Source: an uncultured Eubacteriales bacterium
GTDB taxonomy: Bacteria > Bacillota > Clostridia > Christensenellales > CAG-917
Direction of reading: 5' to 3'
Assembly (NCBI GenBank): GCA_900544575.1
Contig: UQVO01000001.1
Span: 1-64,000 of the forward strand
DNA: 64,000 bases
The notes under the pieces were generated by a model. The model searched no databases and was not told where the DNA came from. It was given only the letters and a program-made list of their open reading frames with translations. Of this stretch, positions 7,055 to 14,408 are shown piece by piece; the stretch's first letter is position 1, and each line of letters starts with the position of its first letter. The translations under genes and the position numbers were made by a program.

Positions 7055-9424
7055 TCAGTCCTTGTCTTCCTCATCGGAAGAGTTTTCCCCGCTGTCCGCC
7101 GCGACGTCGCCCGCCACAGCGCCGTCGGCAGTAATATCCGCGCCGCCTGCGAGGGCGAGTTTCGCCTTTGCGTCGCGCTTGCGGTTGAACATTATTATGC
7201 CGTACACCGCTGCCGCCGCAACCGCGAGGAAGATGAACACCGTCCACCACCAGCTGCCGACGAGGTACACCACCGTACCTACGATATAGGACGTCACCAG
7301 CCAGAAGACGAGAGTGTTGTTGAACGCTTTTTTGCTGCCGAGTTCCGCCTTTGCGGTGGCGACCGCCGCGAAACAGGGTATCGTGGTCATATTGAACGCG
7401 ATGAAGGAGATGAGTGCGGGGATGGTGATGCCCGTCTGCTCTATCATAATCGCCGCCGCGGTGATGCCTTCCGCATCCGCTTCCGCGTCGTACGCGCCGC
7501 CCGTCGCCGCCATTATGACCGCCGCCATAGTGCCGAAGCCCGCGATGACGTTCTCTTTGGCGATAAGTCCCATGACCGCCGCCACGACGAACACCCATCC
7601 GTAAGCGCCGAGCTGCGAGCCGAAGCCGAGGGGCGTGAACAGGGGCTGTATGAGCTGCCCTATTCCCGCAAGGATGCTGCTGCCCATTTCCTCGTCGGGG
7701 AGATAGCTCCAATTCCACGCGAAGTGAAGCAGGAACCAGATGAGTATCGTGGAGGCGAGGATGATGGTGAACGCTTTCTTGATGAAGTGTTTCGCCTTGT
7801 CCCACAGGTGTATGGCGAGCGCTTTTGCCTGGGGCACGTGATAGGCGGGCAGCTCCATAATGAAGGGAGGAGTGTCTCCGCGCATCGTGGTGTTGCGCAT
7901 CACGATGACCGCGATTATTGCGACCGCGATGCCGAGGATGTACATCCCGTAAGTTATCGCGTCCGAATTCCCCACGCCGAAGAACTGCACTATGCCGCCG
8001 GCTATTGCCACGAGTATCGGCAGTTTCGCGCCGCAGGAGAAGAAGGGAATGACCCTGATTGTCGCCATCCTTTCCTTGTCGTCGGCGAGCGTACGGGTGT
8101 TTATCATTGCGGGGATGGAGCACCCGAAGCCCATTATCATAGGCATAAACGCTCTGCCCGAAAGCCCGAATTTGCGGAATATTCTGTCCAAAATGAACGC
8201 CACGCGCGCCATATAGCCGCTGTCTTCCAGAATGGAGAAGAACATAAAGAGCACGAGTATCTGCGGCAGGAAGGAAAGCACCGCGAACAGACCGCCGAAT
8301 ATGCCGTCAACGACGAGCCCCTGCGCCCACGCCGACGTCGTGCCTTCCATTGCGCCCGCTATCGCGTCGGAAATGGAACTCGTTATGGCGTCCAGCAGGT
8401 TGAAGAGAATCACACCGGGCGACGAGATGCCGTCGGAAGAACCGAATATGCCCTCTCCCCAGGTGCCCGCCAGCGTGACCCAGTTTTCGGGAAGCGCGCC
8501 GCCCGCACCGAGATACAGGAAGTCCTCCGAGAAAGTGAGGTGGAACACAAGGAAGAGAATGACCGCGAATATCGGTATACCCCATATCCTGTGCGTCAGC
8601 ACTCTGTCCGCTTTGTCGGACTTGGAGAGCTTGACAGCCTCGCCGTTTCTGCGCACGAACGCCTTTGCGAAGTGCTTGGAGATGTATTTGTACCTTTCGT
8701 CCGCGACGATTGCTTCGAAGTCGTCACCGAAGACGTCGTCCTTTATCTGCGACTTGTATTCCTCGACCAGCTTATACGCATCGGGATGCGCCTTGACTTC
8801 GAGTTCGTCGCTTTCGACGAGTTTGATTGCGTGGAAGAGCGGGTCCTTGACCCCGTTGCCGTAAAGCAGCGCCTTGACCTCGCTTATCGCGCCCGCAAGT
8901 TTGGAGCCGCCGAGCACGCTCACCGCTTCGCGTCTGCGCTTGCTTGCGCCGTACGCCTTGTCCATCAGCTCCTTGATGCCCTTGCCTTTGAGCGCGGAAA
9001 TCTCCACGACGGGGATGCCGAGCTCGTCTTCCAGCATCTGCGCGTTGACCTTGTCGCCCGACTTTTCCACCGCGTCCATCATATTGAGCGCGACCACCAT
9101 CGGAACTTCTATCTCCATCAGCTGAGTGGTGAGATAAAGGTTGCGTTCCAAATTCGTCGCGTCGACGATGTTGATGACGAGGTCGGGCTTTTCGTCCAAT
9201 ATGTAATTGCGCGCGATGACCTCTTCGGGAGTGTAAGGCGAAAGAGAATAAATGCCGGGCAGGTCGAGGATTTCGATGGGCTCGGCGCTCTTTTTGTAGA
9301 CGCCCTCCTTTTTGTCAACGGTGACGCCGGGCCAGTTGCCGACGTGCGCCGTCGACCCCGTCAGCGCGTTGAACAGCGTTGTCTTGCCGCAGTTGGGGTT
9401 GCCCGCGAGTGCGAATTTAATCAT
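7055..9424 (-). CDS. feoB: Ferrous iron transporter FeoB
   Basis: 789 residues. It imports Fe(II) across the cytoplasmic membrane under anaerobic conditions. The N-terminal G domain shows G1 GNPNCGKT (8-15), the G2 region GNWPGVTVDKK, G3 DLPG (54-57), G4 NMMD (114-117) and G5 SALKG (143-147). The helical spacer domain follows, then FeoB_N/Gate/C membrane regions. A low-complexity acidic tail closes the protein. GGAGGTGG precedes the ATG, which overlaps the feoA stop by 4 bases. It is the fourth gene of the feo operon starting at the promoter 10406-10434. Confidence 0.97.
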   Translation of the reverse strand: MIKFALAGNPNCGKTTLFNALTGSTAHVGNWPGVTVDKKEGVYKKSAEPIEILDLPGIYSLSPYTPEEVIARNYILDEKPDLVINIVDATNLERNLYLTTQLMEIEVPMVVALNMMDAVEKSGDKVNAQMLEDELGIPVVEISALKGKGIKELMDKAYGASKRRREAVSVLGGSKLAGAISEVKALLYGNGVKDPLFHAIKLVESDELEVKAHPDAYKLVEEYKSQIKDDVFGDDFEAIVADERYKYISKHFAKAFVRRNGEAVKLSKSDKADRVLTHRIWGIPIFAVILFLVFHLTFSEDFLYLGAGGALPENWVTLAGTWGEGIFGSSDGISSPGVILFNLLDAITSSISDAIAGAMEGTTSAWAQGLVVDGIFGGLFAVLSFLPQILVLFMFFSILEDSGYMARVAFILDRIFRKFGLSGRAFMPMIMGFGCSIPAMINTRTLADDKERMATIRVIPFFSCGAKLPILVAIAGGIVQFFGVGNSDAITYGMYILGIAVAIIAVIVMRNTTMRGDTPPFIMELPAYHVPQAKALAIHLWDKAKHFIKKAFTIILASTILIWFLLHFAWNWSYLPDEEMGSSILAGIGQLIQPLFTPLGFGSQLGAYGWVFVVAAVMGLIAKENVIAGFGTMAAVIMAATGGAYDAEADAEGITAAAIMIEQTGITIPALISFIAFNMTTIPCFAAVATAKAELGSKKAFNNTLVFWLVTSYIVGTVVYLVGSWWWTVFIFLAVAAAAVYGIIMFNRKRDAKAKLALAGGADITADGAVAGDVAADSGENSSDEEDKD

Positions 9425-9654
9425 TCCGCCACCTCCGTGAGCACCGCCGCCGCCTCCGTCTTGCGCAGAGTCAGCTCATAGCCGCGGAGTGTGACTTCAA
9501 TAGGGTCGCCGAGAGGCGCCCTCTTGCGCAGAGTCACTTCCGCGCCGGGAGTCACGCCCATATCGAAGAGCCTGCGGCGTATTCTCCCTTCGCCGCTCAC
9601 GCTCTTGATGACGCCGCTCTCCCCGATGTCGAATTTGTCGAGAGTTTTGACCAT
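9421..9654 (-). CDS. feoA: FeoA domain protein (copy next to feoB)
   Basis: 77 residues forming a single SH3-like FeoA domain; FDIGESGVIKSV and RRRLFDMGVTPGAEVTLRKRAP are the typical blocks. FeoA is a small cytoplasmic protein needed for FeoB function. GGAGG sits 6 bases before the ATG. It overlaps feoB by 4 bases and abuts the second FeoA gene, so translation is coupled through the operon. Confidence 0.93.
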   Translation of the reverse strand: MVKTLDKFDIGESGVIKSVSGEGRIRRRLFDMGVTPGAEVTLRKRAPLGDPIEVTLRGYELTLRKTEAAAVLTEVAE

Positions 9655-9879
9655 TCAAGCCTCCTTTACGGCAACGAATATCCTCGTCGCCATATCCCTG
9701 TCGAGCGCAAGTCTGCCGTCCTTGATGCGGCAAATCACGCTGCCGCCGCTCTGTGACAGAACCTCCAACTCGGAATTTACGCTGATACCCAGATTTTCCA
9801 GGTGTCGTTTGAGTTTCTCGTCAACGTGCATCTTTACAACTCTCAGAAGCACGTTGACAGGTGCGAATACCAACGGCAT
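9655..9879 (-). CDS. Second FeoA domain protein
   Basis: 74 residues from the ATG at 9879, chosen because GGAGGAGAG precedes it and the longer frame adds only unrelated residues. It resembles FeoA (HLENLGISVNSELEVLSQSGGSVICRIKDGRLALDRDMATRIFV) but is diverged from the copy at 9421-9654. Two FeoA proteins ahead of one FeoB are common in Clostridia. The gene begins 59 bases inside the 3' end of the regulator gene, in another frame. Confidence 0.85.
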   Translation of the reverse strand: MPLVFAPVNVLLRVVKMHVDEKLKRHLENLGISVNSELEVLSQSGGSVICRIKDGRLALDRDMATRIFVAVKEA

Positions 9880-10255
9880 TTTTATCTCTCTCCTCCGCGC
9901 CTCCGTACAGACGCGCAATCCTTTGAACCGTATCCGTGCTCATCGCCCCGAGCGCCGCGAGCGCCTCTTTCTCCGCCCTCGCCTCTCCGAGTCCGAGCTT
10001 TTCCGTCAGCGCGCCTTTCAAGAGGTCCCGCGCCGGCGAATATATGCCGACCGCTTCCTTTCCCTTGGCGGTCAGCCTCACGTTGCCGCCCTCTCCGCGC
10101 ACCGCATAGCCGTTTTCGGACAGCCTGTCCAGCGCCTTGCATACGCTTGCCCGTGCCACTCCGAGGCTCCCCGCAAGGTCCACCGACCTCACGCGCGCCC
10201 CTTTTTTGTCCAGAGCGTCAATCGCCATAATGTATCCGAGCAACGAGGACGTCAT
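9821..10255 (-). CDS. DtxR/MntR-like regulator of the feo operon, metal ligands substituted
   Basis: 144 residues. The N-terminal winged helix is clear (VDLAGSLGVARASVCKALDRL is the helix-turn-helix, then ENGYAVRGEGGNVRLTAKGKE the wing), followed by a dimerisation helix region like DtxR/MntR. The residues that usually bind metal are not conserved: the family RHELL becomes ARDLL, and the family IEHxLS becomes ALGAMS, so a His, a Glu and another His are lost. It heads the feo operon and presumably controls it. No strong ribosome binding site precedes the ATG; an 8-codon ORF overlaps it instead. Alternative: a plain winged-helix regulator that has left the metal-sensing role. Confidence 0.75.
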   Translation of the reverse strand: MTSSLLGYIMAIDALDKKGARVRSVDLAGSLGVARASVCKALDRLSENGYAVRGEGGNVRLTAKGKEAVGIYSPARDLLKGALTEKLGLGEARAEKEALAALGAMSTDTVQRIARLYGGAEERDKNAVGIRTCQRASESCKDAR

Positions 10256-10278
10256 ATTTCTTTTACCGCAGTTCGCAT
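10252..10278 (-). CDS. Possible 8-codon leader ORF overlapping the feo regulator start
   Basis: GAGGAGAAAGG lies about 8 bases before an ATG at 10278. The frame runs 8 codons and stops with TGA overlapping the regulator's ATG (ATGA). The regulator itself lacks a good ribosome binding site, so its translation could depend on coupling to this ORF. The ORF's start codon lies in the inverted repeat at 10271-10286. This rests on arrangement only. Confidence 0.35.
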   Translation of the reverse strand: MRTAVKEI

Positions 10279-10286
10279 AAGCGAAC
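10271..10286. promoter_or_regulatory. Inverted repeat, proximal copy in the feo leader
   Basis: GTTCGC-N4-GCGAAC, 16 bases, just upstream of the feo regulator start. It is identical in its arms to the copy at 10350-10365. It is a candidate operator for the winged-helix regulator encoded next to it, or an RNA hairpin. Confidence 0.55.
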
Positions 10287-10349
10287 CTTTCTCCTCAAAA
10301 TCAAGCGGCCTCAGCCGCTTTTACTGGCTTCGAAGTGCCGTTTTCGTCG

Positions 10350-10365
10350 GTTCGCAACTGCGAAC
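10350..10365. promoter_or_regulatory. Inverted repeat, distal copy in the feo leader
   Basis: The same arms, GTTCGC-N4-GCGAAC, with a different loop, placed about 40 bases downstream of the -10 element on the minus strand and 79 bases from the proximal copy. Between the two lies another 7-bp hairpin (AAGCGGC / GCCGCTT, 10303-10320). The position suits a roadblock operator. Confidence 0.55.
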
Positions 10366-10395
10366 GCCGCGACCGAGAAAAAAGCGTCTTCCGCT

Positions 10396-10725
<330 letters not shown>

Positions 10726-10812
10726 TTAATCCCCGCTTCCGCTTTACGCAAATACCGCTTTGTCATAGAGCTATAACGCGAAGTTATACCCCCGCATCCT
10801 CACTCCTCACTC

Positions 10813-11060
10813 TGTCCGTTCGGTGGAAATGCCCTGCGGGCATTGACACCTACTTTCACTCGCAAAAGCGCCTTGCGCTCTCGCGCTCGCCTTTTTCTTA
10901 TGCCCGCGCTCGTGCAAGCACGGAGCGGGCTATGCCCCCCCATGTCCGTTCGGTGGGAATGCCCTGCGGGCATTGCCCCCTACTTTCACTCGCAAAAGCG
11001 CCCTGCGCTCCCGCGCCCGCCTTTTTCTTATGCCCGCGCTCGTGCAAGCACGGAGCGGGC
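10813..11060. repeat. Tandem repeat of a structured intergenic element, period 130
   Basis: Two near-identical copies, 10813-10930 and 10943-11060, each about 118 bases with a few substitutions. Each contains a perfect 7-bp hairpin with a 3-base loop (AATGCCC / GGGCATT) and an imperfect longer hairpin near the end (GCCCGC... / ...GCGGGC). They carry no convincing reading frame. They look like a dispersed intergenic repeat of the REP/BIME kind, but other copies cannot be seen from one window. Confidence 0.8.
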
Positions 11061-11061
11061 A

Positions 11062-11097
11062 TAAGAAAAACGCCCGCACTCCTAACGGAGCGGGGCG
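11062..11097 (-). terminator. Terminator of the tRNA-Leu transcript
   Basis: GC-rich imperfect hairpin (11072-11096) followed on the minus strand by GTTTTTCTT, placed 13 bases after the tRNA 3' end. Confidence 0.8.
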
Positions 11098-11108
11098 CTT
11101 TTGCTCGT

Positions 11109-11195
11109 TGGTGCCGGTGGTCGGACTCGAACCGACACGGATTTTACTCCACAGGATTTTGAGTCCAGCGCGTCTGCCAGTTTCACCACACCGGC
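11109..11195 (-). tRNA. tRNA-Leu (anticodon CAA)
   Basis: 87 bases including an encoded CCA. The acceptor stem pairs GCCGGTG with CACCGGC with discriminator A. The anticodon loop CTCAAAA gives CAA, which reads UUG. A long variable arm and the T arm GTCGG-TTCGAGT-CCGAC complete a class II tRNA. The anticodon stem has one T-T mismatch. It stands alone with its own promoter and terminator. Confidence 0.95.
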
Positions 11196-11204
11196 GCACG
11201 AAAT

Positions 11205-11233
11205 AATATAGCACAACGCCGCAAAGTACGCAA
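11205..11233 (-). promoter_or_regulatory. Promoter of tRNA-Leu
   Basis: TTGCGT at 11233-11228, 17-base spacer, TATATT at 11210-11205, nine bases before the tRNA 5' end. Confidence 0.75.
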
Positions 11234-11299
11234 GCGTTTTGTTCAGACGCGTTTCGCCCTCCTCGACGCGCGCGGGCGACATATGAAACAAATTGCACA

Positions 11300-11328
11300 T
11301 TGACAAAAGTTGCCTCTCATCATATACT
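11300..11328 (+). promoter_or_regulatory. Sigma-A promoter of the MFS transporter pair
   Basis: TTGACA at 11300-11305, 17-base spacer, TATACT at 11323-11328, followed by AAGGGGG before the ATG at 11354. Confidence 0.88.
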
Positions 11329-11353
11329 TTTCGTATGGTAAGGGGGTAGATTT

Positions 11354-12769
11354 ATGTCTGTTTCGGAGAGTAAGGTGAGGACTACTCCGCTCGGCGGCAA
11401 GGTCTGGTTCTGTCTGCTGTTTTTCGGTCTTATCGGGCAAATTGCCTGGATAGTCGAAAATATGTATTTCGCCAAATTTATGCAGGACGAGTTCGTGGAC
11501 GAGGCGTGGGCGACCACGCTTATGGTCGCGCTCTCGGCGATTTTTGCCACCGCCGCCACCGTCGTGACGGGCGCAATATGCGACAAGACGGGCAAGCGCT
11601 CCGTATTCGTGTCGTGGGGGTTTATCGTGTGGGGGCTGACGATTATGGTGTTTGCCCTCTTTCCGATAAACTACTCTCCCGACCAACTCCGCGGGCTGGT
11701 CGCGGGCATCATAATAATGGACTGCGTGATGTCCTGGGTGGGGTCGTCGGCAAACGACGCGGCGTTCAACACCTGGCTCACCGATATGACGGACACCACC
11801 AACCGCGGCAAGGCGGACACGATACTTTCGATGATGCCCGTCTTTGCAATGGTCATAGTCTTCATAGGTCTTGACAGCCTGACCGCAAAGGGCACGGAAC
11901 AATGGTGGCTGTTCTTCGTCATTCTGGGCGCCATCCCCATAGTCAGCGGCATACTCGGACTTTTCGTACTGCGCGACAAGCCGAACCTACCCAAAAACAC
12001 CAACCCCGATTTCGGCAAGGAACTGATTTACGGCTTCCGTCCCTCGGTAATCAGAAAAAACAAAATGATATACATCGCTCTCGCAGGCTCGGGAATAGCG
12101 GGCGCAAGTATGCAGGTGTATATGTCCTATCTCATCAATTTCGTGGAAAGGACGCTGGGTATGACGGACTACGTTATGCCCCTTGCCGTCATCATAGTCT
12201 GCTCCGCCGTGCTGGCGGGTCTTTTGGGCTTCCTGATGGACAAGTTCGGCAGAAAACATTTCTTCATCCCTCTCGTGCTCGCCGCCGTGATAGGCACGCT
12301 CGGAATTTATCTGCTCAAATTCGTGGGGACGGGCGACACAGCCGCCCTGCTCGGAATGCTCATCCCCGTGGGCATAGTCACGATGACGGCGGAACTTTCC
12401 GTCAGCGGGCTCTTCGTGTCCTCTTTCCGCGACTATATCCCCAAAGGCAAAGAGGGCTGCTTCCAGGGCATAAGAATGTTCCTTTTCGTGCTGCTGCCGA
12501 TGATAATAGGCCCCGCGATAGGCAACGCAATCATAGACGCATACGGGTGGTATTCCGTCTCGGAAATCACGGGCGAGGAAATCCTCAACTACCCCTACGA
12601 AATGTTCCTAGGCGCGGCGATAGTCGCGGTGTTTACGCTCATTCCCGCAGTCATCGTGCGCAGCAGGGACACCGACACACGCGCCCGCCTGCTTGCCGAA
12701 CGCGACGCCGTGGCAAACGGCGACGAAACGGCAGAAACCGACGCATTATGTGACGAAACGGCACAATAA
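11354..12769 (+). CDS. MFS transporter, first of a tandem pair
   Basis: 471 residues with about 12 hydrophobic segments. The loop between helices 2 and 3 has the MFS motif A form CDKTGKR (near residue 78). The early block GLIGQIAWIVENMYFAKF and SSANDAAFNTW are shared with the gene at 12846. The family is the kind often called GPH-like or SLC45-like MFS in Clostridia, which may move sugars or glycosides with cations; no substrate can be read. It is the first gene after a strong promoter, 76 bases from its paralogue. Confidence 0.88.
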   Translation: MSVSESKVRTTPLGGKVWFCLLFFGLIGQIAWIVENMYFAKFMQDEFVDEAWATTLMVALSAIFATAATVVTGAICDKTGKRSVFVSWGFIVWGLTIMVFALFPINYSPDQLRGLVAGIIIMDCVMSWVGSSANDAAFNTWLTDMTDTTNRGKADTILSMMPVFAMVIVFIGLDSLTAKGTEQWWLFFVILGAIPIVSGILGLFVLRDKPNLPKNTNPDFGKELIYGFRPSVIRKNKMIYIALAGSGIAGASMQVYMSYLINFVERTLGMTDYVMPLAVIIVCSAVLAGLLGFLMDKFGRKHFFIPLVLAAVIGTLGIYLLKFVGTGDTAALLGMLIPVGIVTMTAELSVSGLFVSSFRDYIPKGKEGCFQGIRMFLFVLLPMIIGPAIGNAIIDAYGWYSVSEITGEEILNYPYEMFLGAAIVAVFTLIPAVIVRSRDTDTRARLLAERDAVANGDETAETDALCDETAQ

Positions 12770-12798
12770 AACGCCGTTTTGTGTAAAACAAACAATCC

Positions 12799-12833
12799 GC
12801 CGCAAAGGAATTCCCGCGGAATTCCGCTGCGGC
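12799..12833 (+). promoter_or_regulatory. Long hairpin between the two MFS genes
   Basis: Arms of 16 bases (12799-12814 and 12818-12833) with two mismatches and a 3-base loop. The inner part is two GGAATTCC palindromes in a row. No U-run follows, so it is more likely an RNA-processing or mRNA-stability element than a terminator. The next ribosome binding site, GAGGTG, follows directly. Confidence 0.6.
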
Positions 12834-12845
12834 AAGAGGTGAAAT

Positions 12846-14309
12846 ATGGAGAAAACCGTACAGACGCCCGCGGCAAAATCCACTCCGCTGGGCAAAAAAA
12901 TATGGGCTTGCGCGATAGTGTTCGGGCTTATCGGACAAATTGCGTGGGTGGTGGAGAATATGTTTTTCGCCAAGTTCGGACAGGACCTGTTCGACACGCG
13001 CGGAAACCTCTATTTCACCGTCACCACTCTGATGGTCATACTCTCCGCGGTCACCGCCACGGTGACGACGATTTTTGCGGGCGGGCTCATCGACAAGACG
13101 GGCAAACGCAAGCCTTTCATTACGGTGGGTTACGTCCTCTGGGGTGTGACGATAATGCTCTTCGCCGCCATCCCCATCGACTTTTCCGACGACCGCAGCT
13201 GGGGCATCATAACCGTGCTCGTCGTGCTGGACTGCGTGATGACTTTCTTCGGTTCCACCGCCAACGACGCCGCGTTCAACACCTGGGTTGCGGACGTCAC
13301 GGACGTGAGCAACCGCGGCAAAGTGAACACCATACTTTCCGTGATGCCCGTCATCGCGACCGTCCTCGTGTTCGGCATAGGGATGTTCACATACGACAGC
13401 GGCGCGACAGTCACGAACGAACTCGGCGAAGTGATAAAGGTTCCCATCTTCGAGCGCGACCCGCTGAACATCAAGCTCTTCTTCATCATAATGGGCATTT
13501 TCCCGATGATTGGCGGCCTGCTCTCTTTCTTTATGATGAAAGACGCGCCGGGCATAGTCAAAAATTCCAACCCCAACTATCTCAAAGAAACTTTCTACGG
13601 TTTCCGTCCCTCCGTCGTCAAGGAAAACAAGATGATGTATGTGACGCTGGGCACGGTATGTCTGCTCGGAATAGCCCAGCAGATATTTATGTCCTACCTC
13701 ATCAACTTCATCGAAAAGACCCTCGGCATAACCAACTATATCCTGCCGCTTGCCGTCATCATAGTCGTGGGCGCGGTGATTACGGGCGTGCTGGGCGTGT
13801 TCTTCGACAAATGCGGAAGAAAACATTTCTACTATCCCCTGCTCGCAATACTCGTCGTGGGCGCGATAGTGGTGTATTGTATGAAATTTATGGACTCGTC
13901 CGCATACCTGCCCATACTCATAGTGGGCGGCTCCGTGCTTCTCGGCGCGATACTCTCCGTTTCGGGTGCGCTTACGGCGTCCTTCCAGGACTATATCCCG
14001 AAGGGTGCGGAAGGTAGATTCCAGGGCGTGCGTATGTGCTTCACGGTGCTCATCCCCATGGCACTCGGCATAGGCATAGCGCAGGCGGTGGGCGTAAACT
14101 CCCTCGACGCGCACAGCGCGGGACAGATGCAGCCGCCTTTCGAGCTCTTCCTCGCCGCCGCGATAGTGGTCGCGTGCGCGGCAATCCCGCTCTTCTGGGT
14201 GCGCAAGGACTCCGACAGGCTGCGCTCCGAACTAATGAGCCGCAAAGCCGCCGCCGAAGAAGACGCGGCAGCCGAAGAGCAACTTCCCTCGGAAAGCACG
14301 GCAGACTGA
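12846..14309 (+). CDS. MFS transporter, second of a tandem pair
   Basis: 487 residues and about 12 membrane segments. It is clearly a duplicate of the gene at 11354: the same start (STPLGKKIWACAIVFGLIGQ), motif A (IDKTGKR), NDAAFNTW and FYGFRPSVVKENKMMYV blocks recur. Differences cluster in the loop after helix 6, where this copy has about 15 extra residues (DSGATVTNELGEVIKV). The two may act on related substrates or as a pair. GAGGTG lies six bases before the ATG and a terminator follows at 14345. Confidence 0.88.
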   Translation: MEKTVQTPAAKSTPLGKKIWACAIVFGLIGQIAWVVENMFFAKFGQDLFDTRGNLYFTVTTLMVILSAVTATVTTIFAGGLIDKTGKRKPFITVGYVLWGVTIMLFAAIPIDFSDDRSWGIITVLVVLDCVMTFFGSTANDAAFNTWVADVTDVSNRGKVNTILSVMPVIATVLVFGIGMFTYDSGATVTNELGEVIKVPIFERDPLNIKLFFIIMGIFPMIGGLLSFFMMKDAPGIVKNSNPNYLKETFYGFRPSVVKENKMMYVTLGTVCLLGIAQQIFMSYLINFIEKTLGITNYILPLAVIIVVGAVITGVLGVFFDKCGRKHFYYPLLAILVVGAIVVYCMKFMDSSAYLPILIVGGSVLLGAILSVSGALTASFQDYIPKGAEGRFQGVRMCFTVLIPMALGIGIAQAVGVNSLDAHSAGQMQPPFELFLAAAIVVACAAIPLFWVRKDSDRLRSELMSRKAAAEEDAAAEEQLPSESTAD

Positions 14310-14344
14310 CCGTCGCACACTATGCGGCATCAAACAAAAAAACG

Positions 14345-14371
14345 AAAGGCGTCCTCGAAGGACGCCTTTTT
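14345..14371. terminator. Bidirectional terminator between the MFS pair and the M28 gene
   Basis: An 8-bp stem (GGCGTCCT / AGGACGCC) with a 3-base loop, flanked by an A-run on the left and TTTTT on the right. It serves the plus-strand MFS operon and the converging M28-like gene. Confidence 0.88.
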
Positions 14372-14408
14372 CGGTTTGAGAGAAGATGTCGTTGTGCCGC
14401 CGTATGCC

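Noticed and set aside
6743-9481. A 912-codon open frame on the plus strand opposite feoB
   Set aside because: It is an antisense shadow of feoB and feoA: rich in Arg and His, with no domain and no ribosome site. Long antisense frames occur throughout this GC-rich window.
10813-11060. CRISPR array
   Set aside because: Only two units with a 130-base period, without spacer diversity or cas genes. No CRISPR-like array is seen anywhere in the window.
10930-11306. Several 70-120 codon frames over the repeat and the tRNA
   Set aside because: They run through tRNA-Leu and the repeat copies and have no ribosome sites.
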